From Medicago truncatula (Eukaryota > Streptophyta > Magnoliopsida > Fabales > Fabaceae), in contig NC_053046.1 of NCBI RefSeq assembly GCF_003473485.1, positions 34,549,332-34,613,331 of the forward strand: 64,000 nucleotides of DNA, given 5' to 3'. The position numbers and the translations under genes are program-made. Under the pieces are notes generated by a model. It was not told the DNA's origin, did no database searches, and saw only the letters and a program-made list of their open reading frames with translations. This document shows, one piece after another, positions 22,184 to 34,985 of this stretch. Numbering within the stretch: the stretch's first letter is position 1; each line of letters begins with the position of its first letter.

Positions 22184-25100
22184 GGTTGATCGTGGATTAT
22201 GGATATGTTGTGTCTTACATGTTGTTGATTCTTCTGTCTTTTATTTCTGGTGTCAATTTGAATTTCTGTTTGAACTTGGTGTTATGTGAGTGAGATGGTG
22301 ACAGTGTGTGTTCTATTGTTTGTTACTGCTTTTGCTATGGGATAGATGATGGGACATGACACACTAATTGGGATGAAAATTGCTCCTCCCTCTCAGTTTT
22401 TGCTCATTCCTTTGATTCGGCATTTTATAACATGAGTTAACTGAGCGCTCACGTTGATATTTTTAACATCGATTTAATCACATTTTAAGTCGGTTCAACC
22501 AATCTTAAAAGTGTTTGTGTGAGTTAACTCACGCTGAATTAAGGGAATGAACAATTTTGAAAGGAAGAAAAATAATTTTCATTGAGATTCACAAGACCCG
22601 TTATTGTTTGTAGGTAAAACTTTGCGAGAATATCTTTTTCTATATTCTCTAATCTTCTTGCGCTCAATACTTCAAATTTTGTCTCTGTTCAAATTATACA
22701 ATCAGAATAAAAATTATGTTTTAGATTATATAGTATGAAACATATCTATATATAAGTACAACTCGAACACTTCTCTCACTTCAACATTAATGATTTTTCG
22801 ACATAACCCTTATCGAACGACCTTCCGAACAACCACACATTGTGTCATTCTAGAAGTGAAGTTGACCATGGCCAATAAATATTTAGTTTAGGATATTTTG
22901 CAAGATTTGGATTATCATATGTATGATATTTATGGTTTGATTTGTGTTGCAAAATCAATGTAAATTTTGATTTAATTAATGAAAATATTATCATACCTTA
23001 TGTTTTGATTTTTGGTTTGGGTTATATAATCCGAACACATATTTTGTTTATCCAAATTCTATAATCTGAAATGTGTCAATAGTAAGACCACATTTATTGT
23101 TGCAACATGATCTGGTGGAGGGTTCAACATATTTCAAATTATATAATCTAAAATGTTTAGTTTGTTTTTCGTATTTGTTAATACCAAAAATAAAATACTT
23201 GGTCGAACTCATGATTATATTTCGACAAGCCATATGGGTTCTTTCGACATGCTCCAAAGTGCAAAGAGATACCGCAATTTCGACCAAGAACACACATACT
23301 TCGACACACCGCAATTTCGACCAAGTGACTTAATGTGTTGCATGCATATGGTTTTCGACCAAAGACAAGGAGAAATAATTTGAAGTTGCAATTGGAGCGC
23401 ATAGCAGGAAACAAGGCTAAAGTGCATGAAAGTTATTTTCTAGTGTCTTGTAATTATGCCAAGTGTATGGCTCTAAGTATAGGAAGTTATTGGTAGTTTT
23501 TCATGTAAGGTATATATATATATATATAGTATATCAAGTGAGAGGAGTAACTTAAATGAGAGGTGAGAGGATATAATATTAGCCCTTGGATCAAAATTAG
23601 AATAATATATTGGCTAAGCAAATGAACTTATGAGTTTTTATAGGATTCAGAATATATAATCCAAAATTGTATAAAAGCAGTGGCGGTTCTAAGGCCCGGA
23701 CTCCGGCCCAATTTTTTTACAATTTCTTATGTAAATTCCGTTGAATTTCTTATATAAACCTCTATAAATTGGACAATTTCTTTATATTTTTTATTATTTG
23801 TTTGTAATTTCTTATATAAACCCCTATAAATATATTGCAAATTTGTTTTGCCTAGACTTTATAATAATCATGACTCCGCCCCGTATAAAAGTGTAAGTGC
23901 CCCACATTATATAATTTGAAAATGGTAAAATGAAAAATTTGAAGTGCACGTGATAGATGATAAGTAGAGTGGAAAAAAGAAATTATCAAACTTTGCATGT
24001 GTGCAAATTTTAGAAGATTGAAATTTGCTTAAAAATGATTGAAATTTTAGGGATTTCACTTGTGTACAAGGTACCAATGATATATATCATTGGCCAATTA
24101 GAGTGTGTCATCTATCAATGTTACTTGATAAATGCTTTATTTGATATATTTTTTTAAAGGATGCGCCACGTGGCACATTCTAATTGGGCAATAGTATATA
24201 CCATTATGGTACATAAGTGCTATCCAAATTTTAGGACTAAATATTATCATTTTAAACTTTTGCATTTTTGTGGGTCGAGTAATTTGGTCATTAAATTTAC
24301 GAAATAGTAGGTAGATTAATTTCTTCAAATTGAATATTGTTAATTAATTTACTGTTTAGGAAGTCATTTCAAATGATTATATTTATGGATCGCAAGATTG
24401 TGATGAACAAAACTTCTAAACCAAATACTATATGAAAAAAACTTGCTACATATAAGCATATCCAAAACAACATATCAAATCATCGAAGTTTTGGCTCTTA
24501 AAAAAATCATAAAAGTTTGAATCAAGTAGATGATAGGGAGATTAATTGATTGACGAACTAATTTCAGATGTTAGTTCGTGACAAAAATGGAAAAATGGAA
24601 CACAAGTTATGTAGATCTTTGATGTAAACACATTTTTTTCATTCTGAATACAATTTATATTTCCAATCTTGTATATTTTCTCGGCAACATTCAAGGCAAT
24701 GTACGTTGCACCACCAACATACACACACATTGTTCTTCAAGAATTAACGACAACATGACGAAAAATCATAGGACAATCCTCCAATTATAATCCAGCTATA
24801 ACAAAAGTTGGTAAAATATGTTATGTATATAAATAAAAAATGATTAAGAATTAAAAATATCAAAATAACCTTAAGCAAATTTATGTCTTTATTCTTTTAA
24901 AAAAATTGGCAAATAAAAATCAATATTAATAATGGTGATATCAATGATCATTTTACAACCGTCTCACATGAAAATTGAACTCATCTATTGAGGTTACAAA
25001 GTTAAATTTTTAGGGATTCGAGAGCTCTATTGAATAATGTCATGCATCGATCTTTAATTTTAGGGATTGTCATGCATAGCATATTAAATTCCTTTCTATA

Positions 25101-25477
25101 TCTAAGCTACTTGGTCTACAATATAATCATATATATTTAACTCAAACTTTGAATGTATTTATCAACAAATATTCTACAATAACTAACAATAAAGTATAAG
25201 CAATCCCCTTAAAAAAAAAAAGTATAAGCAATTGAACCGGAAAAAGGAAAGAAAAAGTATAAGCAGTTAAAAGTATATGCCTAACCAAATAAAACTAGCT
25301 TAGAAAAAAGATCAAGGATTTTAAATACCGGGCATATTAATGGTTGCGATCCCCTTATAATCTTTGATATGTGAAAATCAAAGTGAAATACGGTGGATGC
25401 AACTTCAATCACATTGTTTTACAATTTTGGCAACATAAAAATTGTTATATTGTGATCTAGATTGCGATTGTGAACCT
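22184..25477. other. Intergenic region, no gene seen apart from a MITE
   Basis: About 3.3 kb of AT-rich DNA. Overlapping short frames at 23048-23427 on both strands derive from low-complexity repeats (TTCGACCAAG-type) and show no protein family. A (TA) run lies at about 23513-23527. A MITE is annotated separately at 23678-23882. The promoter of the PPR gene should lie within the first few hundred bases, but no convincing TATA box was found. Confidence 0.4.
23678..23882. mobile_element. 205-bp MITE with CAGTGGCGG end
   Basis: Flanked by perfect direct repeats GTATAAAAG at 23669-23677 and 23883-23891. The left end is CAGTGGCGGTTC and the right end, inverted, is GGGGCGGAGTC, an imperfect terminal inverted repeat. 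The interior repeats TTTCTTATATAAACC-like units. The class is uncertain (hAT-like or Mutator-like, given the 8-9 bp duplication). Confidence 0.6.
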
Positions 25478-26029
25478 TTATTTATAACCCTTAGCAGAAG
25501 GTACACTCTTAGCTAATTGTCGACGACCATCCCTCGAAACACTAGTTGGATCAACCACATCTCCCAATCTTCCACATACAACACCATGCTTGTGGAAAAA
25601 CCCTTTCCTTATCTTCTTCTTCTTTGTCCTTTTAACACCATCATCTACACTTGTACTAGCAATATTGTCGGTGCTATTAACAAGTTTATTAGACTCTATA
25701 AGTCGATTCAAGTGCCTTGAAATGCTTTGAACTTCATATGCATCAAGTAGAGATTTCTCCTTCTTGTGAATTTCTTCCTTTTCCATTGATCTCATTGCTT
25801 CTAATTTGTAACGAGAAGGTCTTGGTTCACGATGAATATTACTCCTTGTAACATAAAAATTACTTGAATTAGCTTCTCCTTCATTACATGATCCAGAACC
25901 ACGTTGATGCCATGCCCATGCAGCTGCTTTCACTATGGCTATGTCTTCATTGATGTGATCATCTTTAATAGCATTATTTTGTTTCTTTCTTTGAGTGAGA
26001 GAGTTTAGAAATGAGAGCTTGGAAGCCAT
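25478..26029 (-). CDS. Uncharacterised plant protein, 183 aa
   Basis: Single open frame from the ATG at 26029 to the stop at 25478. The protein is hydrophilic and basic, with no signal peptide or membrane segment. Visible features: an AAAWAWHQRGSGS segment near residues 36-48, a Lys/Glu-rich probable helix around 80-95, a basic cluster KRTKKKKIRKGF near 132-143, and a C-terminal GRLGDVVDPTS segment. The W-A-W motif followed by Arg-Gly-Ser resembles a small plant-specific family of unknown function that I cannot name. The basic cluster could be a nuclear localisation signal. No introns are apparent. Neighbours give no functional clue. Likely a real gene from its even composition and lack of repeats. 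Confidence 0.65.
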   Translation of the reverse strand: MASKLSFLNSLTQRKKQNNAIKDDHINEDIAIVKAAAWAWHQRGSGSCNEGEANSSNFYVTRSNIHREPRPSRYKLEAMRSMEKEEIHKKEKSLLDAYEVQSISRHLNRLIESNKLVNSTDNIASTSVDDGVKRTKKKKIRKGFFHKHGVVCGRLGDVVDPTSVSRDGRRQLAKSVPSAKGYK

Positions 26030-26612
26030 GAAATGAATGTGTGGGAAAATTATGTTCCACGCTATAAGGTTAGGGAAATTAGGTTAGGTATGTTTGTATA
26101 TTATTTATTGTTGAACACGTCGTATGTTAAATATGTGATATCGATTTTGTTGAGATGCGGTTTACTTGGCTGCTAGTAGCTTGTTGAATATCAATGTTGT
26201 TGGAATTTAATAGGGTTATTTAATTTGAACATGAGTTGTGGGTCCCACATGGGGAGCCTTTCTTGGAGAATTAGTTTGTTCTAGCTAAGAAAAGTGTATT
26301 TTTTGGACTTGTCTACCCGAAAGATTATTATAACTTAGGAACTTATCAATCCACATTCATTTTCATTCGAATAATACATCAAAAGTTTGAGGTTTTTTTA
26401 GCTAAGAAATATGCGATTCGAATAATACATTCATTTACACTAAATAAAATGTTACTTTAAATACTCATCAATTATTTGTAAAAAAGACAAAAAAATACTC
26501 ATCTATTAATGCATGTTTCGTTTTTCAATAATCTCTTCTTTTGTTTCTACTAATAATAATCTCTCTTTTTTCATATCAAAATTATCATGAAAAATATTTT
26601 GTGGGATATAAC
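26030..26612. other. Upstream region of the 183-aa gene; nothing else seen
   Basis: AT-rich DNA that should contain the promoter of the minus-strand gene ending at 26029. No convincing TATA box or other element was identified. Confidence 0.35.
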
Positions 26613-26626
26613 TATTTTTTTATACC

Positions 26627-26754
26627 CCACTAATTATATGCAGGGGTTGAAGGTTTGAATCCCGGACACCCCACCACTTGGTTTGAATTCCGAACACCCC
26701 ACCACTTATTCACCGTGAATTCTAGCCACTACCCTACCTGACAAAAACAAAAAT
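26627..26754 (-). mobile_element. tRNA-derived SINE-like insertion
   Basis: The 128-bp insert lies between perfect 14-bp direct repeats TATTTTTTTATACC at 26613-26626 and 26755-26768. Read on the minus strand it has an A-box-like GGTAGGGTAGTGGCTAG and a B-box-like GGGATTCAAACC, the internal Pol III promoter pair of tRNA-derived SINEs. A piece GTGGTGGGGTGT(T/C)CGG(A/G)ATTCAAACC occurs twice, duplicating the B-box region. Confidence 0.7.
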
Positions 26755-26768
26755 TATTTTTTTATACC

Positions 26769-27238
26769 AAAAATATCATTGAAATTACCGATCTACTATT
26801 CATTTTTTTTTTTTACAAGAATTACATACTATTCTTAAAACCAATGAATTATTTTAATAGAACAATAAGGAGGATTGAGTGGCTAAATCGACTTCAAGCA
26901 ACAAGATACTAACAAAACAATTAACTACTAACATATGTCTAACTAATTTTAATAAAACCAAATAAACATAATCTCTTTGTTAAGAAACTCTACTAAGGAC
27001 CCTTAACAATTGGATGAAACGGTAAGTGATATCTTTTAATTTGATCAGATATATTCAGTTTTGAATTCAGCCTTGATAATGCATTAGTATTAAATCTCTT
27101 AAATGAGAGTTTTATTATTCATTTTCGTCTTATCAAACTCAAAGAATTAGTCTACGTAGTTGTGTACATGATACATGATTCATACAAAAAATGAATCTCT
27201 ATTAGGTAGCTCATATTGAGATGACAATTGGACTCAAA

Positions 27239-27278
<40 letters not shown>

Positions 27279-28967
27279 AGCCATGAGATGGAGAGGGAAT
27301 TTGACCAAATTAAGGTGGTCCATGACACGTGACTGGCTGAAGGATGAAAAACAATTAGGTTTCATCAATTATGAAAGGAGCCGAACAAAAGAGAATGGGT
27401 ATGACGATAGCAACGCATCACGGATCACAAGCTGGGTGAAGAAGAAATGCTTACATATATTTTTCGTCTTTTATTTTTTTTATTAAAAATTTGATTTGAT
27501 CCTTTATATATATATATATTTTTAAATCGTTTAGTTTATTATCTTTTTAAAAGGATGATATTTTAATTCTTTTGACATACCAGAATGAATAGAAATAAGG
27601 ACTAAAAATCACACATTTAAAATGATAAAGGATTAAAACGATTTAGAAAAAATAAAAGACCAAAACAAATTTTTGATAAAAGATAAAGGATCAAAAGTAT
27701 AGGCTTATTTACATGTTTAGTCCTTATAAATAGAGGTCATTTGAGTTTTGGTTCTTGAATCCATTAATCATAGACATGTCACTAATTTGCTGACTTGATA
27801 GTGTTAATTGGTTAAGTGACTTGATGAGTAAGCAATAGATAGTATGAATTGACGAAAATGCCATGGGAATTTCAGGCAAAAGTAAAATGATCAAAATGCC
27901 CTCAATGACTTCTTCTTCTCAAATTCTCTCCATCCACATCCCCAAATTCCTCTCTCCCTTCCAACCACCATCCACCTTTGCAGCCACACCCAACCTCATT
28001 TCGGACTCCTCTAGCTGTCTTAACACCACTTTTATGTTCATCTCATTCTTTTCTACAAAACCTACATTTCTCTTTCTCAATTTGGGCCACCACCTTTCCA
28101 CATATTTGCTGGCCGCCGCGGGCTTCCACTAGAGAAACAAAATCCTCAAATCTCTTTCCCTTTAAATTTGAAATTCAAAAGCTCGATTTATATTTGAAAC
28201 CCTTGCCCCTTTTACTTTAAATCTGAATAATGATTACTATAACTTTTGAACTCAATCTAATATAATTATTCAATCAACAATAACTTTAAACATATTGTAT
28301 TATCTTATTATAATTTTAGAAACTAACGTTCATAAAACTTTTGATGATTACAAGTCACCAGGTTTTGAGTCAAGACATTTCCTTAACTACTTTGTTAATT
28401 TATAGAAGTATTAGACTCACAATTGTAAAAATTAAACGGAGTTACCAAATAAAAAGAAAAATAAAGGATGTAGTTGAGATGATCAATATAACTCTAATTT
28501 TACCAAAACAAACTCAAATATATGTTATACATATGCCCCTCATTTGTTAATTCCTTATTGGAATTAAGTTGTGTAGAAACAATCACTATAGATTACTTTA
28601 ACAAATTTTTATCACACTTGCTAAAAATCCATCGGTGTGCGTCCTTCTAATGTGCCATTTGATTTGTGCAGTCAACCTCTTGAAAGTGAAAAAAAAAAAA
28701 ATCAAGATTGTGTTTTCTTATAAGGACAATCTAACATTATTACTCCATTATTATTACTTTAAGCACAATCATTATTGTAACACTTACTTAAAACAAGACA
28801 ATAAGGGAAAGAAGCAAAGTGACTCTCATAAAGCAATGGAAACCAAAGTCAAACAAGCCCATAATTAAACATCATGCGACTAAAAAGTCCTAAGGAAAAA
28901 CAAGCAAATTAATAAAAGCAAAATATCACAACTTAGTACTAATATGTGCTGGTAATTCCAAGGTTGT
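26769..28967. other. Intergenic, no gene seen
   Basis: AT-rich DNA between the SINE and the glutamine synthetase stop codon. Short frames at 27283-27486 and 27863-28220 are not recognisable; the latter is Ser/Pro/Thr-rich and resembles 5' UTR or transposon filler. The last 200-300 bp should hold the 3' UTR of the minus-strand glutamine synthetase gene. Confidence 0.4.
27239..27276. repeat. (TA)n microsatellite
   Basis: An uninterrupted run of about 19 AT dinucleotides. Confidence 0.95.
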
Positions 28968-31900
28968 TCATGGTTTCCAGAGGATGGTTGTCTCTGCTAT
29001 CATGGATGTGACCACATACGGATTCATGTTAGATCCAGGCCTTCTGTCCTCAAAATATCCCTTCCCTGCTTTCTCAGTCTCCCTTCCTACCCTAACAGAA
29101 GCACCACGGTTCGCAACACCCTGCAACCACAGTTCAATTAATAAAACAAACTATAAGATCACTAACTCATCAATGTAAATGTTGATGGAGGTATAAAAAT
29201 TGTTAGACTTTAATTACCATTCACCAACATAGGTTTTCTATTACATGGATATTTTTTTTGACAAAATTCTTTTACATAGATATTAAATAGCTTTCACCAT
29301 GTAAATGTTTATTACGATACTTTAGGACATGATACAAATAATATGGCACCTTGATGAGACATTATTTATCATGTGTGTAAGACACTAAAACTATGTTACA
29401 TGCAGACTTGTTAAACTCAAATGGTGCTTTATTAACTTATAAAATTTCTCATGTAGAACTTATACAGAGTTTATTCTATTTTCTCTCTAATTGTGACTAA
29501 ACTTGATGCATAAGCTTTTATATGATGCATAAAAAACTAATCAAAAAAAAATATTGCAAAGGTAATGAATATTTTTTGGTTACCCATTTGAAGGTGTTGA
29601 TGTCAGCAGTTTCATGACGTCCAGTCAAACGACGCTCATTGCCTTCTCCATAAGCAGCAATGTGCTCTTTGTGTCTCTTCTCTAAATTACCAATTGCTTT
29701 TTTAATCACTTCGTAGCCACCATTATTTCTCATTGTTTTGGTGCTGTAATTAACGTGAGCACCAGCACCATTCCAATCACCCTTAATTGGTTTAGGGTCA
29801 AAAGAAAGCACTGCCCCGGCAAGCTCACAAACCCTCTCCAAAAGGTAACGAGCAACCCAAACCTCATCACCAGCAGAGATGCCAACAACTGGACCTACTT
29901 GAAATTCCCACTACATATACCAATCAAATTAAATTAAAAATGTAACATAAATTGTGAATGTCAAAATTGTGGAACATCAAATGTTTAAACTTACATACCT
30001 GGCTAGGCATAACTTCTCCATTAACACCACTGATGTTAATGCCAGCATAAAGGCATGCTTTGTAATGTGCATCAACAATATCACGCCCTAATGCCTTTTC
30101 AGCACCAACACCACAATAGTATGGTCCCTATTCAGCAAACAAAAAGAGTAAATCTTTAGGGTTGAAACCCGGAATTCCACAATTCTACACACTTAGTGTG
30201 TGATTCTCTCCACCAAACTATTTGACAAAAAAAGAATGGAACACCAAACAAGTGTAAAAGAGTTTTCACCTGAGGTCCAGGAAAACCGCCCTTAGGCCAT
30301 CCAAGAGGCCAGTGTGCATCTTTCTGCAACAAGGTGTATTCTTGCTCAATACCATACCTGTATGGAGATCATACACCAATCTATAGTAAACGATAAGATT
30401 GAATTAATCATGCAAAAACAAATCTCTAAAAATGGAAATGAGAGTAGTCACCATGGTTCTTCAGCAACAACATCAGGATGGCTGAAAATCTTAGCAGCAG
30501 CGTGTCTCTTGTTAGTGGGAATGGGTTCTCCAGCAGCAGTGTAGGCATCACACATAACCTAATGTCAATTAAATTGTTCAACTTTAACAAAGGTGTATCA
30601 TATACAAATTACATAACATAGTAGACAAGAAGAAAAATGTACCAAGATATTCTTTCCCCTCCTGAATGGATCCTTGAAAATTGCTTGAGGACTGTTATAA
30701 AAACAATATCAATTAGAAAAGCTTATGAATGGTATTAATGCTAAATGAATCCAAGGTTAATGGTATCAATTTCAAAATGTACATAAAGTAGTGGTATGAA
30801 GTGGAAAAAGAGGCTCAATGTAATAAAAATTACAAAAAGTAAAGAGGCTTACTGCAAGATCACTTCACTATCATCTCCAGAAGCTTGACCAGTGCTGGAA
30901 CCATCATAGTTCCACTTGGGAAGCTTTGAAGGGTCTTCAACAGGTCCAGGGAGAGTCTATATTTAAAACCATTTTATATATTTAAGTTTAAACGATCTAT
31001 AAAAGTTTTCTAATAAAAATGGAAAATTTAGAAGCCATTTAAAAAATTGAGAAACTTCGTTGAGCTACCAGTAACGTTTAACTTAGAAGCCATTTAAAAA
31101 ATTTATAATATTTACTAAATAAAAATAGATCTCGTTAACAAGTGCGCTAAATGCATTGTTTAAGTACCTAAAAAGCAAATTTTGTCTTGAACTTACAAAT
31201 CAAACACATGAAAATAACAGTACACAATTTTCTATACAAAAAAAATGATTTTTGATTCCTTAAACAATGTGCTCAGAATATTTGTTAGCATTTTTTTTTT
31301 TAATTCATCACTTTTGGTTAAATATTGGTGAAGAAAATTACCCTTCCTTTGCTCCTCATGTCCATACCAGATCCACCGACCCTATATCATACAGGAAAAT
31401 TTAAAAGGGGTAAGAGTTGTTACATTGTACAAAACAACAAAAACGTAAGTTATATGCATAGGTAAAAATAGCATTTCAATATCAATGTGTTTTGGTCAAC
31501 GAAACATGGACACAAACATGAGTATAGGACATGACACACACTCATAATAAATTTTAAGAAAATGATATTACTCAATGTAATCATATGTATCGGTGTTGGA
31601 CACGTGTCATGTGTCTCATAGATTGTGGAGTGTGATAATTCGGTAACCAAGCAGAGAACCACACAAGATACTAATGGTTGATAGCTCAACTTGTTTGAAT
31701 AAAGTTTTAAATTGCGGTCACAATAGAAGAGTGATATATGTACAACCAAAAAATGACAACCCATGAACAACTTATACCATTTTTTGCGGGCCATGTATAC
31801 TCTTTGTAAGCCCCCATCCCGAGCTTCATGTAAAAGTTGGAAAAATGTATATACATACGGTGTAGTGTGGTGACAACTTTGGTTTTCAATATAACATAAT

Positions 31901-32492
31901 TCTTCCTAACATTGCAAATAATTATTATCAAAAGTGTTTCATGCAGCTTAAATTGTGATTGCATTGAAATCTTGATATTATCATGAAAAAACATGATACC
32001 AAAGATGCACAATGACTAGGTTTAAATCATGGTCACGACTCACGATGCTTTTTTGAAATCATTATCAAATAATCCCAGAAAGAAAATATCGAAGTAAGAA
32101 ATACCATCAAAATCAAAACAATATTATCAAACCAATTGACCTAAAAAAATACCAAAATCTAAGTATGAATTTAAAATCTCCCAATAATCAAATCAACATT
32201 CACGTAAATAAAACCAATAAAAAGAAGAAAAACAAAATAAAAACAGGGAAATCAGAGCAATACATGGAACCAAAAGTGTAATATGAAAGAAAATAACTCC
32301 AACCAATTATAATAAGTTTCTAGAAACATAAATCCATGCAAACACAATCAAATATAGGATTGAAACCAATTGCATAATGCAATGTTTGTTTCAATAAACA
32401 GAGGAAGGGACTAACCATATGTATTCAGCGATCACCTTCTCGGTGGTTTCAGATAGGTTAAGGTTGATAAGATCTGAGAGTAGCGACGACAT
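28968..32492 (-). CDS. Cytosolic glutamine synthetase (GS1 type), nine coding exons
   Basis: Catalyses ATP-dependent ligation of ammonium to glutamate in the cytosol. Coding exons (minus): 32416-32492, 31342-31381, 30853-30956, 30643-30691, 30452-30558, 30270-30357, 29999-30127, 29584-29910, 28968-29120. All introns are GT-AG, and joining them gives an uninterrupted 357-aa frame, the usual GS1 length. Exon 1 starts [13 protein letters not shown], with no plastid transit peptide and no C-terminal GS2 extension. Recognisable blocks: beta-grasp [10 protein letters not shown], catalytic [27 protein letters not shown] (ATP/substrate His), [11 protein letters not shown], and the C-terminal TTILWKP. 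Deviations from common GS1 sequences: ILHPQAIF for ILYPQAIF, SNMNPYV for [16 protein letters not shown] for GAGAHTNYS, and the divergent [10 protein letters not shown]. It therefore looks like a diverged GS1 paralogue with an intact frame. Confidence 0.93.
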
Positions 32493-32575
32493 TTTCAAAA
32501 ACAGATATTCTTAGGAACGATGGAGTTTCTCTTAGTTTGTTTTTTGTTCTACGGATTCGGGACGAGGTTGTGTGG

Positions 32576-32583
32576 TTTTTATA
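32576..32583 (-). promoter_or_regulatory. TATA box of the glutamine synthetase gene
   Basis: On the minus strand TATAAAAA lies about 85 bp upstream of the ATG at 32492, giving an expected 5' UTR of about 50-60 nt. Confidence 0.55.
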
Positions 32584-33244
32584 AGTGTGTTTTCTCCTTC
32601 ATTAAAAAACAAAGATAGTCACAAATTTTGTTACTCTCGAAAAAAACAAAATTTTTCAAGTGTTATCCTGTAATTTAGGAACTTTTAATGGAGGAACGTT
32701 ATGATCTTTTTTTGGATACACATTTCAGAGTTTGTTTTTTTGAAAATTAAATTTGTCAGCACACACAATTTCAAATTATTGTTACACGAACATTCCAGTC
32801 AAATTATGCATCTAGATATTTGTAAAGATATTTTAGAAACTAACCTAACAATGTATTGTTGAAAGAAATCAGCATAATTAGTTTCGGGGTCCCTTTAGTT
32901 ACGGTGAATTTAAATTTAAAAAGGAATTGGATACTAAGGATAAATTTATCCAAAAATAAAAGTTTCGACCAAAATTTATTCAATGGTGTGCATCCACACG
33001 AAAAATATCAGTTATCGATAAGAGTTTAATTTATATATATCATCGGTGCAAAAAAGTTTTACATATATTTAATGATTTATTACCACCAAACCTGATTTTG
33101 GGGGAGTGCAAGGTGCTTAGCAGTTAAGTCTAATACACCCCCCCGTGAATACAAAAAAAAAATGTTACACGTTTGTAATTTTTTCTAGACTAGTTCTTCT
33201 TTTTGGATATAAATATAATGTTATCAAATCACCCTCTATTTGTA

Positions 33245-34110
33245 GAGTTTTTCTACTTGCACCCTAGTTAATCATGGTTGTACCCCAAAATGACAAGATT
33301 ACCCTTTCATAAAATTTGATTTTCAAAAAGCCTATTCCTTCTTTTTTGGTTACACCCCAAAACCCTTCTTCCAAAACCATAATTTTCCAACCGATCGATT
33401 GTGTTCTGCGAAGATTTTCAAAACCATACTTTCTCACGTCCATTCATGATTTCAAAGAAAATTCGAAGCAAATCAGGTTAGCAAGTGTTGTTCTTCAATC
33501 AATTGTGTTTTTCTTGTTATGGGTTCTCAGTTCTGATTTTGTGTTTTCCTTGTTCTGCGATTCACAGTTCTGCGATTTTGTAAACTCAGTTTAAGTAGGT
33601 TCATGTAAACTCAGTTTAAGTAGGTTCATGTAAACTCAGTTTAAGTATGTTCATGTAAACTCAGTTTAAGTAGGTTCATGTTAACTCAATTTAAGTAGGT
33701 TCATGTAAACTCAGTTTAAGTAGGTTCATGTGTTTAAATGAACCTACTTAAACTGAATTTAAGTTAACCTTGCCAATGTAAATTAAAACCGTAATCGTAC
33801 AGTGCATCAGTGCAGTTGAAGGAAAAAAATTGAAACTAGCAAATAGAAGAAGAAATTCACTTACTTATATCCAATTGAGTATGGATGAAAAATATTTTGA
33901 TTCACTCTTTAATTTTCATGGAGATTGATATTGAACATCAAATTGTTTGATCTATCGCTTTATGGGATGAAAGAGGGTGAAACTCACTGACAATGAATAA
34001 AATTAGGGTTTTAAGAAAATTTATATAAAAGGGCAATTTTGATATTATAATTTTTTTTTAAGAAAATTTGGGTGTAACCAGAAAAACATAGGGTGTAAAT
34101 AGAAAAACTC
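33245..34110. mobile_element. Mutator-like MITE with internal 25-bp repeats
   Basis: The 866-bp element lies between perfect 9-bp direct repeats CTATTTGTA at 33236-33244 and 34111-34119. The ends are imperfect inverted repeats starting GAGTTTTTCTA(C/T)TT(G/A)CACCCTA, with a further conserved GGTTRYACCC block. No transposase is present. The interior contains a tandem repeat (33580-33729) followed by an inverted partial copy. Confidence 0.75.
33580..33729. repeat. Six copies of a 25-bp tandem repeat
   Basis: The unit GTAAACTCAGTTTAAGTAGGTTCAT is repeated six times with one or two mismatches. An inverted partial copy (AATGAACCTACTTAAACTG) follows at about 33735-33765, so the transcript could fold into a hairpin. 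Confidence 0.9.
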
Positions 34111-34563
34111 CTATTTGTATAATCACTTAATTAGTCAATTTAAAAAGTTATTTCATTGAAAGAATCCCAATAATCATTTCTTTTTCGCATAAACCATTTG
34201 CTTTTCCTTTTCCCACAACGGATGAGTGACAAATTCAAACGACATCGTTAAGTAAATTTCACCTCTCTTTCACTTATTTTTTTATATTTTGTTTCATGTT
34301 TAGAAGTTCTTTTGATTATGATCTTTTAATGAAGTTTAACTACACAAAAAGATTGCGTTTTTATTTTACTGAGACCTATTTTAAAAAGAGAGTCAAACCT
34401 CATATTTCATAGGAACGACCTTGATTACCACATCATATAATAAGTTAAAAAACATGATTTATCATACTTCACTAATCGATGTACAAACACATCGTTGAAT
34501 GCAAGTATCATTTTTTTTTAAGGGGCAATTTATACAAATTAAACTCTTGAGATTAACTTATAC

Positions 34564-34575
<12 letters not shown>

Positions 34576-34637
<62 letters not shown>

Positions 34638-34919
34638 TTTGCTAGAACACACCCACTAGTTTTTATGTGGGAGTGTCTTAGCAAAGCTATACCTTAAGTT
34701 TATTTAACTACTTTTTAGTTATTCACTTGCTAAAATACTCATTCTAAAAAATAAGTGGGTGCATTCTAGCAAATGCCTATTGGATTTGCTAGAACACACC
34801 CACTTGTTTTTTTAGAAGGTGTGTTATAACAACATACATCTTAAAGTGTATTTATTAACTTTTTAGTTATAACTTGCTAAAACACTCCCACATAAAAATT
34901 AGTGGGTATGTTCTAGCAA

Positions 34920-34980
<61 letters not shown>
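34576..34980. repeat. (TA)n tract split by foldback elements
   Basis: TA runs at 34576-34635 and 34924-34980 flank a 288-bp MITE-like insert. The arrangement fits insertion into, or subsequent expansion of, a TA microsatellite. Confidence 0.9.
34636..34923. mobile_element. Pair of adjacent MITE copies in a TA tract
   Basis: Outer ends are GGTTTGCTAGAACACACCC and, inverted, GAATTTGCTAGAACATACCC. An internal junction at 34768-34803 reads TTCTAGCAAAT followed by ATTTGCTAGAA. That divides the insert into two similar units of about 147 bp (34636-34782) and 139 bp (34785-34923), each with inverted ends. Confidence 0.65.

Positions 34981-34985
<5 letters not shown>

Noticed and set aside
22420..22545. 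Foldback with GAGTTAACT at both sides
   Set aside because: Arms are short and no target duplication is evident.
23048..23427. Overlapping short open frames on both strands
   Set aside because: They derive from a repeated TTCGACCAAG-type sequence, lack codon-like composition and match no family.
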